Origin: Candidatus Gastranaerophilales bacterium
Lineage (GTDB): Bacteria; Cyanobacteriota; Vampirovibrionia; Gastranaerophilales; Gastranaerophilaceae
Reading direction: 5' to 3'
DNA: 64,000 nucleotides
Assembly (NCBI GenBank): GCA_944323035.1
Contig: CALUQY010000003.1
Coordinates: forward strand, 51,829-115,828
Positions 26,590 to 36,097 of this stretch are shown here, in pieces. The position numbers and the translations under genes were made by a program. Below the pieces are notes generated by a model, which did not search any database, had not been told where the DNA came from, and worked only from the letters and a program-made list of their open reading frames with translations. Positions within the stretch are counted from its first letter, which is position 1. Each line of letters opens with the position of its first letter.

Positions 26590-28890
26590 ATGTCAGTAAA
26601 ACCAGTTAGTGTAAAGTTAAATAATAGTACTTCAAACAATAATAATGAAGTTAATCAGCAGAAGAATTTGCCCCGCAATCTGCAGCCGAGAATGCCGCAG
26701 CAAAACCGTAACGCCGGAGATGTCGCATTTGGCGGAGTGCCGGATTATGTAATCATGTTTATGGACGGCATTGAGCGCGGCGGCTTTGTCGCCTCATTTA
26801 TGGCGCAGGATTTCTGCGGTATGGTCGCGCCGAGAATTTATGAAGGCTTGAACCGTAATAAGGAAGAAACCGGAAAATTAAACTGGGATTTCGCTAAGCG
26901 CGAAGGTATTCGAGAATGCCTTTCAGGCCCTAGTGTTTTCGTTATTCCGTGGGCTATGCTCTCTATTATTAAAAAATATTCCGGTACGGCAAACAATGTT
27001 CCCGTAGATTTTATCAAAGCTTTCGGTAACGATTTTGAAAAATACGCTTCCGGCAAAGGCGCGAATATCGCCGATAAATCCAAAACTCAGGTAGAATTCT
27101 ATGAACAAATCTACAGAAATGTTCTGAAATCTTCAACCAACGGCGAAATGCCGGAAGAGGAAATAAACGCAACCGCTAAGAAATTTGCAAATGAACTCGC
27201 AATAATTCGTGACGCAAAATCAAAAGGCTTCTGGAAAAATCTTACCGGTAAAGAAGTCGCAGGTTCTAAAGAAGATTTATTACATAAACTTTCAAATGAA
27301 TTTATTTCAATAAGAAAGAAACATACTCCGCCGTCTGCTCCTCAGTGGGCTGTAGAATATACTATCGGTAAGGATAGTACCGGCAAACCTAAAACTTTGA
27401 GCGCGTCTTTCTCAAGCTTTTCTAATAAGCTTCTTGATTATACCAAAGATGCATCAGAGCATGCCAAGAACTTTATTGATAAAGATAAAAGCGGCAATGT
27501 CCTTGAATATATTAAAAATCATACCACCCGCAGAATGGGTTCCCGTGCTTTGACAAACATCGGTATGTGGCTTGCGGTAGTCGGTTTCTTCTTTGCAATT
27601 CCAAAATTATACAGTATGGGCTTGAACGGTAAAAATCCGGGTATGGCAGGCTTAGAAGGGCATAATGAACATGATGTAAATGAAAAAGAAGTTCAGGCTG
27701 ATAAGGTAAAAACTGATGAAAAACAAAAGGATGCCGGTGAAAAAGGTGAAAAGATGAACTTTTCCGGCCGCCACGAAATGTTTACCAAGATTTCTGATCA
27801 TTTGATTAATAATAAATCGGTTAAGAAAGTTTCGGATTTCTTTGAATTTGACGGGCCTTCAATGACGACAAATTCAACACTGGCATTGTTGTTCGGGTTC
27901 TGTCTGCCGACAAGACTGGCAAATTCTTCCGATAAACATGATAGAAAAGAAATTATGACACGTGACCTTTTCAGCTTTGCTTCAATCCTTTTTGCAGCAC
28001 ATGCTCTCTCGCGTGTATTCTCTAAATTATTCGCCGGAATTTCCGGTCTGGCTCTGAACATGACGCCTGATGATCACGATAAATCATTCCTGCATAAATT
28101 AAAGAATTACTTTACTCCAAACGGCGGTATCGGCGTGTTTACAAGTAACCAGATTACCGCTAAGTACAGTAATGTTCATGAATACAAAGGCGGTATTAAC
28201 GGATTCTTTGATTTTGTTCAGGAAAACGGCGGCAACCTCAAGAGAATGCTCGCAATTGACCCTGAAATTAAGAAAAATGCCGAAGCAATCCTCGGTAAGA
28301 AACTTGTTCACGCTAAAAACAGTGAAATTGAAGCCGCATTTAAAAAGGCAACTGAATCTAAGTCCAAGTATTTAGATGCAATCTACGAAATTCTGAAACA
28401 TCCGGATAACAAGCTGGTTAAACATGCGAAAACACTTAATAGCACCTTCTCATTCGCATCAATAATCCTCTTTGTACCGGCGTTTATGGTATGGCTTGCA
28501 AGACACTGCGAAAAAATGACCAAGGCTGACCTTAATAAAGAGAAATTCCAGGAAACAGCAAAACGCTATATGCATGACGATTTCTCTTCCGCAGATCTTG
28601 ATACAATCAAAGCGTTAGATGAAAAGGTTCTTGCTGATATTAAAGCTAATAAAATCTATGGCTATAAGTTCGACAAAAAGAATAATATTATCAGAGATTT
28701 GACCGGCAAGGAAAAACAGGTTTCCGATGTCAGAGTTGAAATCAAGAAATACGTTGACATGGCAGTGCCAAAAGGCAAAAAACGTGTAGTTCATAAAATG
28801 GAAAAGGTTCCGCAAAATGCTGATTACCAGTTCTTCCTGACCTCTCAAAATCAGCTTAAACAGAACTTCCTGTCCGAAAAAATTTCGTAG
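26590..28890 (+). CDS. Large membrane protein of unknown function with FxG-type N-terminus
   Basis: 766 residues, no family recognised. An N/Q-rich stretch (NSTSNNNNEVNQQKNLP) leads into DVAFGGVPDYVIMFMDGIER. Hydrophobic segments: about 315-340 (MGSRALTNIGMWLAVVGFFF), 420-440 (TNSTLALLFGFCLP), 455-485 (LFSFASILFAAHALSR) and 615-635 (FASIILFVPAFMVWLA). The rest is Lys-rich and helical. There is no signal peptide. The stop codon lies in the hairpin of repeat R4, so the original C-terminus may have been longer. It has its own terminator at 29008. Confidence 0.75.
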   Translation: MSVKPVSVKLNNSTSNNNNEVNQQKNLPRNLQPRMPQQNRNAGDVAFGGVPDYVIMFMDGIERGGFVASFMAQDFCGMVAPRIYEGLNRNKEETGKLNWDFAKREGIRECLSGPSVFVIPWAMLSIIKKYSGTANNVPVDFIKAFGNDFEKYASGKGANIADKSKTQVEFYEQIYRNVLKSSTNGEMPEEEINATAKKFANELAIIRDAKSKGFWKNLTGKEVAGSKEDLLHKLSNEFISIRKKHTPPSAPQWAVEYTIGKDSTGKPKTLSASFSSFSNKLLDYTKDASEHAKNFIDKDKSGNVLEYIKNHTTRRMGSRALTNIGMWLAVVGFFFAIPKLYSMGLNGKNPGMAGLEGHNEHDVNEKEVQADKVKTDEKQKDAGEKGEKMNFSGRHEMFTKISDHLINNKSVKKVSDFFEFDGPSMTTNSTLALLFGFCLPTRLANSSDKHDRKEIMTRDLFSFASILFAAHALSRVFSKLFAGISGLALNMTPDDHDKSFLHKLKNYFTPNGGIGVFTSNQITAKYSNVHEYKGGINGFFDFVQENGGNLKRMLAIDPEIKKNAEAILGKKLVHAKNSEIEAAFKKATESKSKYLDAIYEILKHPDNKLVKHAKTLNSTFSFASIILFVPAFMVWLARHCEKMTKADLNKEKFQETAKRYMHDDFSSADLDTIKALDEKVLADIKANKIYGYKFDKKNNIIRDLTGKEKQVSDVRVEIKKYVDMAVPKGKKRVVHKMEKVPQNADYQFFLTSQNQLKQNFLSEKIS

Positions 28891-28971
28891 AAATTTTTGA
28901 GCGGCGTATTAGACTGCGTAACCACGCGCGACCCGCGGTTCAGCGGGGCGGAAGTGGTGGAGAACTGCTTT
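28872..28971 (+). repeat. Dispersed repeat R4, 100-bp variant
   Basis: Starts GTCCGAAAAAATTTCG and ends GGTGGAGAACTGCTTT. The first hairpin is AAAAATTTC/GAAATTTTT in place of the usual AAAGACTCGC/GCGAGTCTTT, so the fold is kept with different bases. Contains the stop codon of the upstream gene (28888-28890). Confidence 0.85.
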
Positions 28972-29007
28972 CCTTACAAAATAAAATATACAAACTAAAA
29001 GAGAGAT

Positions 29008-29036
29008 ACAGCGTTCAAATTTGAACGCTGTTTTTT
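29008..29036 (+). terminator. Intrinsic terminator
   Basis: CAGCGTTCAA/TTGAACGCTG stem followed by TTTTTT, downstream of the large membrane protein and repeat R4. Confidence 0.9.
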
Positions 29037-29108
29037 ATTACCTTCCTCTATTAAACGGTAAAGGGATTTGCCCGTGCCTTCTATGACGTAACATTTGGTA
29101 TTATAAAT

Positions 29109-29287
29109 GTCCGAGAAAGACTCGCGCCCGGCTGAGCCGGAGCCATACTTGTATCAATCGCTACCGAGAGCGTATGAGCCAAATGCGGAAGCCACTCAGT
29201 GGCCGAGTCTTTTGAGTGGCGTATTAGACAGCGTAGTCGCGGGTTGACCTGCGTGAGCAGGGCAAGCAGGCGACGGAGAACTGCTTT
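29109..29287 (+). repeat. Dispersed repeat R5, 179 bp
   Basis: GTCCGAGAAAGACTCGCG, an inner arm CCGGCTGAGCCGG shared with R7, GAGTGGCGTATTAGACAGCG, then a GC-rich right module (GGGTTGACCTGCG...AGGCGACGGAG) shared with R8, and ACTGCTTT. It ends 21 bp before the next gene. Confidence 0.9.
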
Positions 29288-29308
29288 ATTAACAGAGGTT
29301 GATGTGAT

Positions 29309-30097
29309 ATGTGGAAAAATTTTGGTGTTATAATTTTGACAGTTATTTTTTTGAGCGAACCGGCTTTTTGTGCGGTTTTTGAAGGCGGTGTGGAAAAAAC
29401 CGGCATGGGAACCAGTTCTATTATTCTGGATTCGCAGACCAGTATGCCGGTAGAAAATGTTAAAATTACCCTGCCTAAAGAAAATTTTACGACTTATACT
29501 GATGCTAACGGTGCATTTAATCTTTCTGCCAAGTTGAATTCACCTTCGATACTGTCTTTTGAAAAGGAGGGTTATCGCCCTTATTCTATAACCGTTGACA
29601 AAAGTGTTAAAGATAAGCCGATAGTGATTTCAATCGAAAAAAGTTCGGCTGATGATATTATTGTGACTGACGGATGGTATCATTTAGGCGATAACAGTTT
29701 TTCGCCTAATTCGGCTAATTGTTCGGAGTTTCACGCCCAAGCCGCAGGGTCTTATTATTCAAAAACCTTTAACATTCCGGCGCAGAGTCTTGTTTCAAGA
29801 TATGTTCTTGTAATAGGTTCCATAATAGGTATAGATTCTCTAATGGCGCAGCAAATGGGTCAAAATAGGGTTAAATTATCTTATGCAAGCCCGCCGGAGA
29901 TATTTTTTAACGGTATAAAGATTGCTAATATCGAGCTTAACGGTGACGGTCAAAGATTTGCGCTTCCGCCGAATTTGGTTCGCCGCGGTACTGAAAATGA
30001 AATTACTATAAAGACAGGCAAAAATATGAGTCAGACCTCCCATATTGATTATGACGACATTGAGTTTATGAATCTTTCTATAATTGCCGAAAAATAG
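29309..30097 (+). CDS. Secreted protein with carboxypeptidase-regulatory-like domain
   Basis: 262 residues. The N-terminus MWKNFGVIILTVIFLSEPAF is a signal peptide. Residues about 35-105 form a CarboxypepD_reg-like beta sandwich: DSQTSMPVENVKITLPKENF, TTYTDANGAFNLSAKLNSPS, LSFEKEGYRPYSITVD. The rest (110-262) is a beta-rich domain with WYHLGDNSFSPNSANCSEFH and no recognised family; it resembles carbohydrate-binding sandwiches. Probably an envelope or secreted binding protein. Repeat R5 ends right before its ribosome site. Confidence 0.65.
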   Translation: MWKNFGVIILTVIFLSEPAFCAVFEGGVEKTGMGTSSIILDSQTSMPVENVKITLPKENFTTYTDANGAFNLSAKLNSPSILSFEKEGYRPYSITVDKSVKDKPIVISIEKSSADDIIVTDGWYHLGDNSFSPNSANCSEFHAQAAGSYYSKTFNIPAQSLVSRYVLVIGSIIGIDSLMAQQMGQNRVKLSYASPPEIFFNGIKIANIELNGDGQRFALPPNLVRRGTENEITIKTGKNMSQTSHIDYDDIEFMNLSIIAEK

Positions 30098-30183
30098 GTG
30101 TTAACATCCCGTAATAAAGAGCCGGTAATGCGCATTTTTCAGTGTATTTTAAGAATATATTTCTAGTGTTATGGGGGGAGGGC

Positions 30184-31560
30184 TTATCCTCTTTCGCAAA
30201 TGATACGGGCAACGTGAACGCCGGATGCAGATGCCTGAATTAATCCGCGTGTTACACCTGCGCCGTCGCCGATTGTAAATAAGTTTTTGACCCCTTCTGT
30301 TTCCAGTTCATCTGTCAATTTAACTCTTGCAGAATAGAATTTGACTTCAATACCGTAAAGAAGTGTGTATCTTGAAGCTGTACCCGGTGCGATTTTATCA
30401 AGAGCAAAGAGCATTTCTTTAATACTTGTCAGTTGTCTATACGGAATAACAAGGCTCAAATCTCCCGGAGTTGCGCAGGTCAGGGTAGGTTCAATAATGC
30501 TTGATTTAATTCTTTCAGGAGTCGAACGTCTGCCGTCAAGCAGGTCGCCGAATCTTTGAACTAAAATTCCGCCGCCGAGCATATTTGCAAGTCTTGCTAT
30601 ATGCTGGCCGTAAGCAATAGGTTCTTTAAACGGTTCAGTAAAACGTTCACTAACCAGAAGCGCAAAGTTTGTATTTTTTGTTTTCATATTTGCGTAGCTG
30701 TGACCGTTAACAGTTGCAATGCCGTTATAGTTTTCCTGAACGACTTCCCCGTTAGGATTCATACAGAAAGTTCTTACCTCATCACCGAATGTAGGTGCGT
30801 GGTATATCAATTTAGATTCATAGAGTTTTGATGTAAGCGGTTCAAATACCGGTGCCGGAAGTTCGACTCTGACGCCGATATCTACGGCATTATTTACCAT
30901 TCCGATTTTATTCTTGTCAAATTCTCTTGTAAGCCAGTCCGCGCCTTCTCTTCCCGGAGCGATGATAGTATATTCGGCACTGACTGTCTGTCCGTTGTCG
31001 AGTTCAATACCTTTGACCTGACCGCATTCAACAATAAGATTTTTTGCAGATACGTTATTGAGGATTGTGATTTTTTCTTCCAGATAATCCTGCATATTTT
31101 TGAGAACATCCAGGCTTCTTTCGGTTCCGAGATGTCGTACAGGTGAATGGACAAGTTTAAGTTCTGCTAAAGCCGCCAGACGTTCCAGCTCTGAAAATGT
31201 TTTCATATCAGTGCCGAAAACTTCTTCTGTTGCGCCGTACTCTAAATATAATTTGTCAGAATAATCAATCAATTCTTCAACTTTTTCTCTTGGCATGTAA
31301 TCAACAAGGTGTCCGCCGACATCCGGTGTCAGGGTAAGCTTGCCGTCAGAAAAGGCTCCTGCTCCGCCCCAGCCGCATAGAAGTCCGCACTTTTTACAGC
31401 TCGGGCATTTCGCAAAGCCTTCACGAAGGAGGCATTTACGCTTCTCTATTTTTTCACCCTTTTCAATTAAAATTACCCGCCAATCAGGTCTTAATTTGAT
31501 TATCTCAAGAGCTGAAAATATTCCTGCCGGACCGGCGCCTATTATAGCTACATTATACAT
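30184..31560 (-). CDS. FAD-dependent dehydrogenase (COG2509 type)
   Basis: 458 residues. N-terminal Rossmann motif NVAIIGAGPAGIFSALEIIK binds FAD, followed by a cysteine cluster (KCPSCKKCGLLCGWGGAGAF) typical of this group, APGREGADWL, and the C-terminal FAD motif TIGDGAGVTRGLIQASASGV. The substrate is unknown; members are sometimes annotated as oxidoreductases linked to tRNA or lipid metabolism without proof. It is a single-gene unit with its own upstream region (31561-31748). Confidence 0.88.
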   Translation of the reverse strand: MYNVAIIGAGPAGIFSALEIIKLRPDWRVILIEKGEKIEKRKCLLREGFAKCPSCKKCGLLCGWGGAGAFSDGKLTLTPDVGGHLVDYMPREKVEELIDYSDKLYLEYGATEEVFGTDMKTFSELERLAALAELKLVHSPVRHLGTERSLDVLKNMQDYLEEKITILNNVSAKNLIVECGQVKGIELDNGQTVSAEYTIIAPGREGADWLTREFDKNKIGMVNNAVDIGVRVELPAPVFEPLTSKLYESKLIYHAPTFGDEVRTFCMNPNGEVVQENYNGIATVNGHSYANMKTKNTNFALLVSERFTEPFKEPIAYGQHIARLANMLGGGILVQRFGDLLDGRRSTPERIKSSIIEPTLTCATPGDLSLVIPYRQLTSIKEMLFALDKIAPGTASRYTLLYGIEVKFYSARVKLTDELETEGVKNLFTIGDGAGVTRGLIQASASGVHVARIICERG

Positions 31561-31748
31561 GTTAGTTTCACCACCTATACTTTTTCTCTACTGATTAGCA
31601 CGTTACCGTGTTTTACACATACAAACATGACTATATATTAAACATATTTTATTTTAAACTCTTTGTAACGATTTTATTAACATATCATGAAAATGGATGA
31701 TACAAATCAGGGTATTAATTGTATAATATAGATGTATTTGGTGGATAG

Positions 31749-32399
31749 ATGAATAATAGAACAAGCACAAATATTGCGTTTATAATTCTTATCTTGCTTT
31801 TATTCGTGGCTGCTTTAAAAGTACAGAAAACGCCGACTGCTCTTCAAAATGTTGTCGGTTTAGGGCAAAATATGCCGCAGATACCGGGAATGAATTCTAA
31901 CCAGGTTGAGAAAGATGCGGAGCCGCAGATTATTTTAAGAGATTTTGATACAATTCAGCAGCCTAAGCGCGTCAAAAGATCGATTGACAGGGCTACTGCA
32001 ATGAAGTATATTAAAGTCCGTCCGCTGAACGGAACAGAAATGCTTGCACTAACAAAAGTAAAAAAAATTAGTGAACACATGAATAAAAACCGAAAAGTTA
32101 TCATATACGTTAACAGAGGTGCTGAAAAAGATGTTCAGGCGTTTATAAAAGAGTTCTCAAAGTCCCGTGAAAAATATCGCAACAATCCAGATTTTGTATT
32201 TATCCCTCTTGAAACACTCTGGGATTTGAATGAAGATGACATTAGAAATTCTCATGACCGTGTAGTTTATAATCTTAAAGAGGATTGCGGATTATTCTGT
32301 ATTCTGGATTTAAAGGGAGAAAAATTAATCAGGCTGAAGGGTTCTGCTGTAAGTAAAAAAAGTGCAGAAATTGTAGGTGTTATATTACAGTCTTTGTAA
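31749..32399 (+). CDS. Membrane-anchored protein, possibly thioredoxin-like fold
   Basis: 216 residues. One N-terminal membrane segment (IAFIILILLLFVAALKV), a polar linker, then an alpha/beta domain (about 85-215) with KVIIYVNRGAEKDVQAFIKE, NPDFVFIPLETLWDL and DCGLFCILDLKGEKLIRLKG. The order is like a thioredoxin-fold domain but no CXXC motif is seen, so a redox role is unlikely. TATAAT lies 25 bp before the start. It is followed by the AAA+ gene in the same direction after 56 bp. Confidence 0.55.
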   Translation: MNNRTSTNIAFIILILLLFVAALKVQKTPTALQNVVGLGQNMPQIPGMNSNQVEKDAEPQIILRDFDTIQQPKRVKRSIDRATAMKYIKVRPLNGTEMLALTKVKKISEHMNKNRKVIIYVNRGAEKDVQAFIKEFSKSREKYRNNPDFVFIPLETLWDLNEDDIRNSHDRVVYNLKEDCGLFCILDLKGEKLIRLKGSAVSKKSAEIVGVILQSL

Positions 32400-32455
32400 A
32401 TTTTTATAAACAATACGCAAAATTTTTTATTTTTAAGTTTTGGCTGTAGTGAATT

Positions 32456-34024
32456 ATGAAAATTTTGCCGCTTTTAAACCAGTCATTTAAAAATATTGTT
32501 CCGCAGAATAGTTATGCTCAAATTTTGCGTGAACCGTTGCAATATGCGTATAATTTGAATTTTGATACGGTTTCGTTTGAGGGTCGGCGCAACAAGAAAA
32601 TTGAACCCGATGATGATGACTGGGTAGATGAGTGTAATATGAATTCGGATGCGATATTGAAGCATTTGCAAAATAATTCGTTCGATCAGGTTTTAAATTT
32701 TGTTGAAAATTTGGAGGAAAATGAATGGGATCCGAATTATTGCTTTTTTGATAGTGAAAACGGCGATCATTCTTTGATGGGCGTTGTTCTTACCAAAATG
32801 AGCGACTTGCCGTCAAATTCTGATAAGTTTGATGATTTGCGCAAAATTGCTCAAAAAATTGCTTCACATAAAAATTTTAAATATATAAATGAGTCCGCAG
32901 ATGAAGATACATTGTTTACTGCGCTTGCAACTTACAACCCTGAAACTGCAATTGATATAATGTATTCTGATAGTTTTCAGGAAAATTTGGCATATATCAA
33001 TTTTGATAAATATATTCAACTCGCTTATGAGGGAAATTTAACCGGAGTGCTGGAAGAATTGAAAGCAATGCAGAATGGGGACGGCCCTATTATCAGCGTA
33101 ATCGGCGGTGAGCAGTCCTCAAAGATTGACTATGATTTGAAGAATATAGCCGAGGTTAGAAAATTAAAGGCAAATCTTCGTAAATATGAGGTTATACAAA
33201 ATCCAAACGACCCGAAAAATCTTGATGAGGTCGGCGGGATGTTTCAGGCAAAAAAAGATATAGAAGAATTTATAATTAAACCGTGGCATAAAGACTTCCG
33301 TGATAAAATCATTGAAAATAAACTTAACAGGCCGAGCGGATTTCTCCTTTCCGGCCCGCCCGGATGCGGAAAAACTTATATTATGAAAGCAATAGCCGCA
33401 CAGACAGGCTATGATTTGTATGAAATTAACCTTGCAAATATAGGCGACAGTGCAGGGTATAAAACTCAAAACGATTTGAAACAGTTGTTTGACAATCTTG
33501 AGGAAATTTATAAAATGACAGGAGAGCCAAGCATAGTAATCCTTGATGAGCTGGATTCTATTGCCATGAGCCGCAAAAATTGCCAGACTGACTGGAAAAA
33601 AGATGATATTAATGCATTATTAATGGCAATAAATAATTCTGCACAGCGCGGAGTAATCGTTGTCGGTGCAACAAATGACCCTGACTCGCTTGACGAAGCA
33701 GTAAAACGTTCAGGCCGTCTGGATAAACATATCGAAATAGGTCTGCCGGATTACGAAGAAACAAAAGATATTGTCGAAAAAATTCTCTCTGACCGTCCTG
33801 TTGCTGCCGAACTCGCTGAAAATTCCGAAGAACTTGCCAAAAAACTAAAAGGTATGAGCCCGGCAGATATTTCTTCAATCCTGCATAATGCCTGCCTGAA
33901 TGCTATTTATGAATACAAAGACGCAGCCGATATGGATGATTTTGAAAAAATGTTTGAAGCTCTTAAGCATAAACCAAAGGATAAAGGCCGTACAGTCATA
34001 AAAGGTTTCCGGGCATACGAGTAA
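32456..34024 (+). CDS. AAA+ ATPase with FxG-type N-terminus
   Basis: 522 residues. An N-terminal tail of about 40 residues holds FDTVSFEGRRNKK, then a helical region (60-255), then one AAA+ module (about 260-470): Walker A SGPPGCGKTYIMKAIAA, Walker B PSIVILDELDSIAMS, sensor 1 VVGATNDPDSLD, arginine finger region KRSGRLDKHIEIGLPD and a C-terminal lid. Closest in type to Cdc48/FtsH/Vps4-like remodelling ATPases, but without protease or membrane parts. The role and partner are unknown. Probably co-transcribed with the gene at 31749. Confidence 0.88.
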   Translation: MKILPLLNQSFKNIVPQNSYAQILREPLQYAYNLNFDTVSFEGRRNKKIEPDDDDWVDECNMNSDAILKHLQNNSFDQVLNFVENLEENEWDPNYCFFDSENGDHSLMGVVLTKMSDLPSNSDKFDDLRKIAQKIASHKNFKYINESADEDTLFTALATYNPETAIDIMYSDSFQENLAYINFDKYIQLAYEGNLTGVLEELKAMQNGDGPIISVIGGEQSSKIDYDLKNIAEVRKLKANLRKYEVIQNPNDPKNLDEVGGMFQAKKDIEEFIIKPWHKDFRDKIIENKLNRPSGFLLSGPPGCGKTYIMKAIAAQTGYDLYEINLANIGDSAGYKTQNDLKQLFDNLEEIYKMTGEPSIVILDELDSIAMSRKNCQTDWKKDDINALLMAINNSAQRGVIVVGATNDPDSLDEAVKRSGRLDKHIEIGLPDYEETKDIVEKILSDRPVAAELAENSEELAKKLKGMSPADISSILHNACLNAIYEYKDAADMDDFEKMFEALKHKPKDKGRTVIKGFRAYE

Positions 34025-34125
34025 AACTTTTATAAAATCTTAATACAAACCCCTTGACCTTTTTGAAAAAAAATATTCTAATAAGGAATGTGAGTTTTAC
34101 ACTTTTAAGTAAAGGGAGTTTCAGT

Positions 34126-35490
34126 ATGACGGATTTTAAATACACGCGGCTTGACAATAGAAATTTTACCGAAGATGACATTAAGCATTTTATTAAAGAG
34201 TACAACATTAAGTTTATAAAATTACAATTTGTAGATATAAACGGGCAGGTCAAAAACATGTCAATTCCGTCCGAACATATTGATAAAGCCCTTGCAAACG
34301 AAATTATGCTTGACGGATCTTCAATTAAAGGATTCAGAAATATTGAAACTTCTGATATGTATTTTTATCCGGATATCAATACTTTCCAGATACTACCGTG
34401 GCGTGAGAGAAACGGCGGAAATGCAGCACGGTTGATCTGTGATATTCATAACGCAGACGGAACACCGTTTGAAGGCTGTCCGCGCTGCAACCTTAAACGG
34501 GTTATGAAAGAAGCGGAGAAATTAGGATATTCAATGAACCTCGGACCGGAGGCGGAATTTTTCCTGTTCGCAAAAGATAAAGACGGTAATATTACAACAA
34601 CAACTCAGGATCGTGCCGGATATTATGACGTCGGGCCGGAGGATTTGGGCGAAAATATAAGAGCGGATATTGTCCTTGCGTTAAAAGAAATGGGCTTTGA
34701 TATTGAAGCGTCACATCACGAGGTCGCAGACGGCCAGCACGAAATTGACTTCCGCTACGCTGATATTCTCACAACCGCAGATAACGTTGCAACATTTAAA
34801 GTCGCAGTTAAAGCAATTGCGGCAAGACATAACCTGCACGCAACCTTTATGCCAAAACCAATATTCGGAATAAACGGTTCCGGTATGCACTGTAATGTTT
34901 CGTTATTCAAAGACGGTAAAAACGCATTTTATGATGAAAACGCACAATATCAGCTTTCCGAATGCGCTAAATATTCAATCGGCGGCATGCTAAAACACGT
35001 TAAAGCAATTACGGCAATTACAAATCCGACGGTAAACAGCTACAAACGTCTGGTTCCGGGCTATGAAGCGCCTGTATATCTGGCATGGTCGCTTGCAAAC
35101 CGAAGCGCGCTGCTGCGTGTTCCTGCAAAACGCGGTAACGCAACCCGTGTGGAACTTCGCTCACCAGATCCGGCATGCAATCCGTATCTTGCATTTGCTG
35201 CGATTTTAGAAGCCTGCCTTGACGGCATAAGAAATAAAATTGATCCGCCGGAAGCTGTTGAAACTAATATTTATAAACTTTCCAGCAAAGAGCGTAAAAA
35301 ACAAAAGATAACATCGCTTCCGGGAAGTCTTGCAGAAGCGCTGGATTGCATGGAAAAATCGCTTGTTGCAAGAGCTGCACTCGGTGAACATATTTTTAAC
35401 GAGTTTTTAAGTTCCAAAACAAAAGAGTGGGATTCTTTCAGAACCTATGTTTCGCAGTGGGAAATCGACAGATATTTAGCGCGTTATTAA
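34126..35490 (+). CDS. glnA: Glutamine synthetase, type I
   Basis: 454 residues from the ATG at 34126, which has AAAGGGAG eight bases upstream. Makes glutamine from glutamate, ammonia and ATP; cytoplasmic dodecamer. Motifs: MLDGSSIKGFRNIETSDMYF (latch loop region), GPEAEFFLF, FMPKPIFGINGSGMHCNVSL (ATP loop), NPTVNSYKRLVPGYEAPVYL and RVELRSPDPACNPYLAFAAI. The short length and the lack of a clear adenylylation-site Tyr motif (NLYDLP) place it in the GSI-alpha group, which is regulated by feedback or by repressors rather than adenylylation. Its 3' end overlaps the convergent gene by 15 bp. Confidence 0.96.
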   Translation: MTDFKYTRLDNRNFTEDDIKHFIKEYNIKFIKLQFVDINGQVKNMSIPSEHIDKALANEIMLDGSSIKGFRNIETSDMYFYPDINTFQILPWRERNGGNAARLICDIHNADGTPFEGCPRCNLKRVMKEAEKLGYSMNLGPEAEFFLFAKDKDGNITTTTQDRAGYYDVGPEDLGENIRADIVLALKEMGFDIEASHHEVADGQHEIDFRYADILTTADNVATFKVAVKAIAARHNLHATFMPKPIFGINGSGMHCNVSLFKDGKNAFYDENAQYQLSECAKYSIGGMLKHVKAITAITNPTVNSYKRLVPGYEAPVYLAWSLANRSALLRVPAKRGNATRVELRSPDPACNPYLAFAAILEACLDGIRNKIDPPEAVETNIYKLSSKERKKQKITSLPGSLAEALDCMEKSLVARAALGEHIFNEFLSSKTKEWDSFRTYVSQWEIDRYLARY

Positions 35491-36093
35491 AATATGTTTC
35501 GGACAATTTGTATATAAATAAATTATTCCTACTAAAGCCGTGTAAAACAATAATTCGCCTGTTTCTTCCAGAAGAACATTGCCGATATGTTTTTCTGCCG
35601 CCAGACCTATAGACATTCCAAGAAGCATCATTATTATATCGCATACAGGTAATCGGGTTTTTGTTATAAAATCTCTAAGTCGCAAATATAACTTATTTTT
35701 GAGAAAATAAAATGCGGTAAATATCATATATAATCCGAATATTGGATGTGCTAGATATCCATATTTCAAATCTTGCCATTTGTAAAAGGAGTTTATTTCT
35801 CCAGGTATTGGGAAAAATATTGTTCTGCCACAATTTATTTCGCGTAAAAATAAAATTATTAATACCATTGCAACAAAATTAAAAAATTTTTTATTATTTT
35901 TTGCTTTGATTGATATTATAAAACCTATTAATAATACAATTAATTGTATATTTTCAAATAAACTGTTTTCATAGCCTAATTGCTCCGGTAAAAATAAGCT
36001 AGGATAAATTAACAGAGTTGCAATTATTGAAATAACCGTTACAAAATGTATTTGAAATGTACAATGTTTGTTTATAAAATTTTTAATTTTCAT
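35476..36093 (-). CDS. Polytopic membrane protein of unknown function
   Basis: 205 residues with about six membrane segments (for example FVTVISIIATLLIYPSLFL, LFENIQLIVLLIGFIISI, FFNFVAMVLIILFLREINCG and the C-terminal LLFYTALVGIIYLYT). A conserved-looking FLREINCGRTIFFP loop follows segment 3. It is the last gene of the glycosyltransferase operon (4 bp after the GT2 gene), so it may handle the glycan or its lipid carrier. Very AT-rich, like its operon partners, suggesting transfer. Confidence 0.7.
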   Translation of the reverse strand: MKIKNFINKHCTFQIHFVTVISIIATLLIYPSLFLPEQLGYENSLFENIQLIVLLIGFIISIKAKNNKKFFNFVAMVLIILFLREINCGRTIFFPIPGEINSFYKWQDLKYGYLAHPIFGLYMIFTAFYFLKNKLYLRLRDFITKTRLPVCDIIMMLLGMSIGLAAEKHIGNVLLEETGELLFYTALVGIIYLYTNCPKHILITR

Positions 36094-36097
36094 ATTT

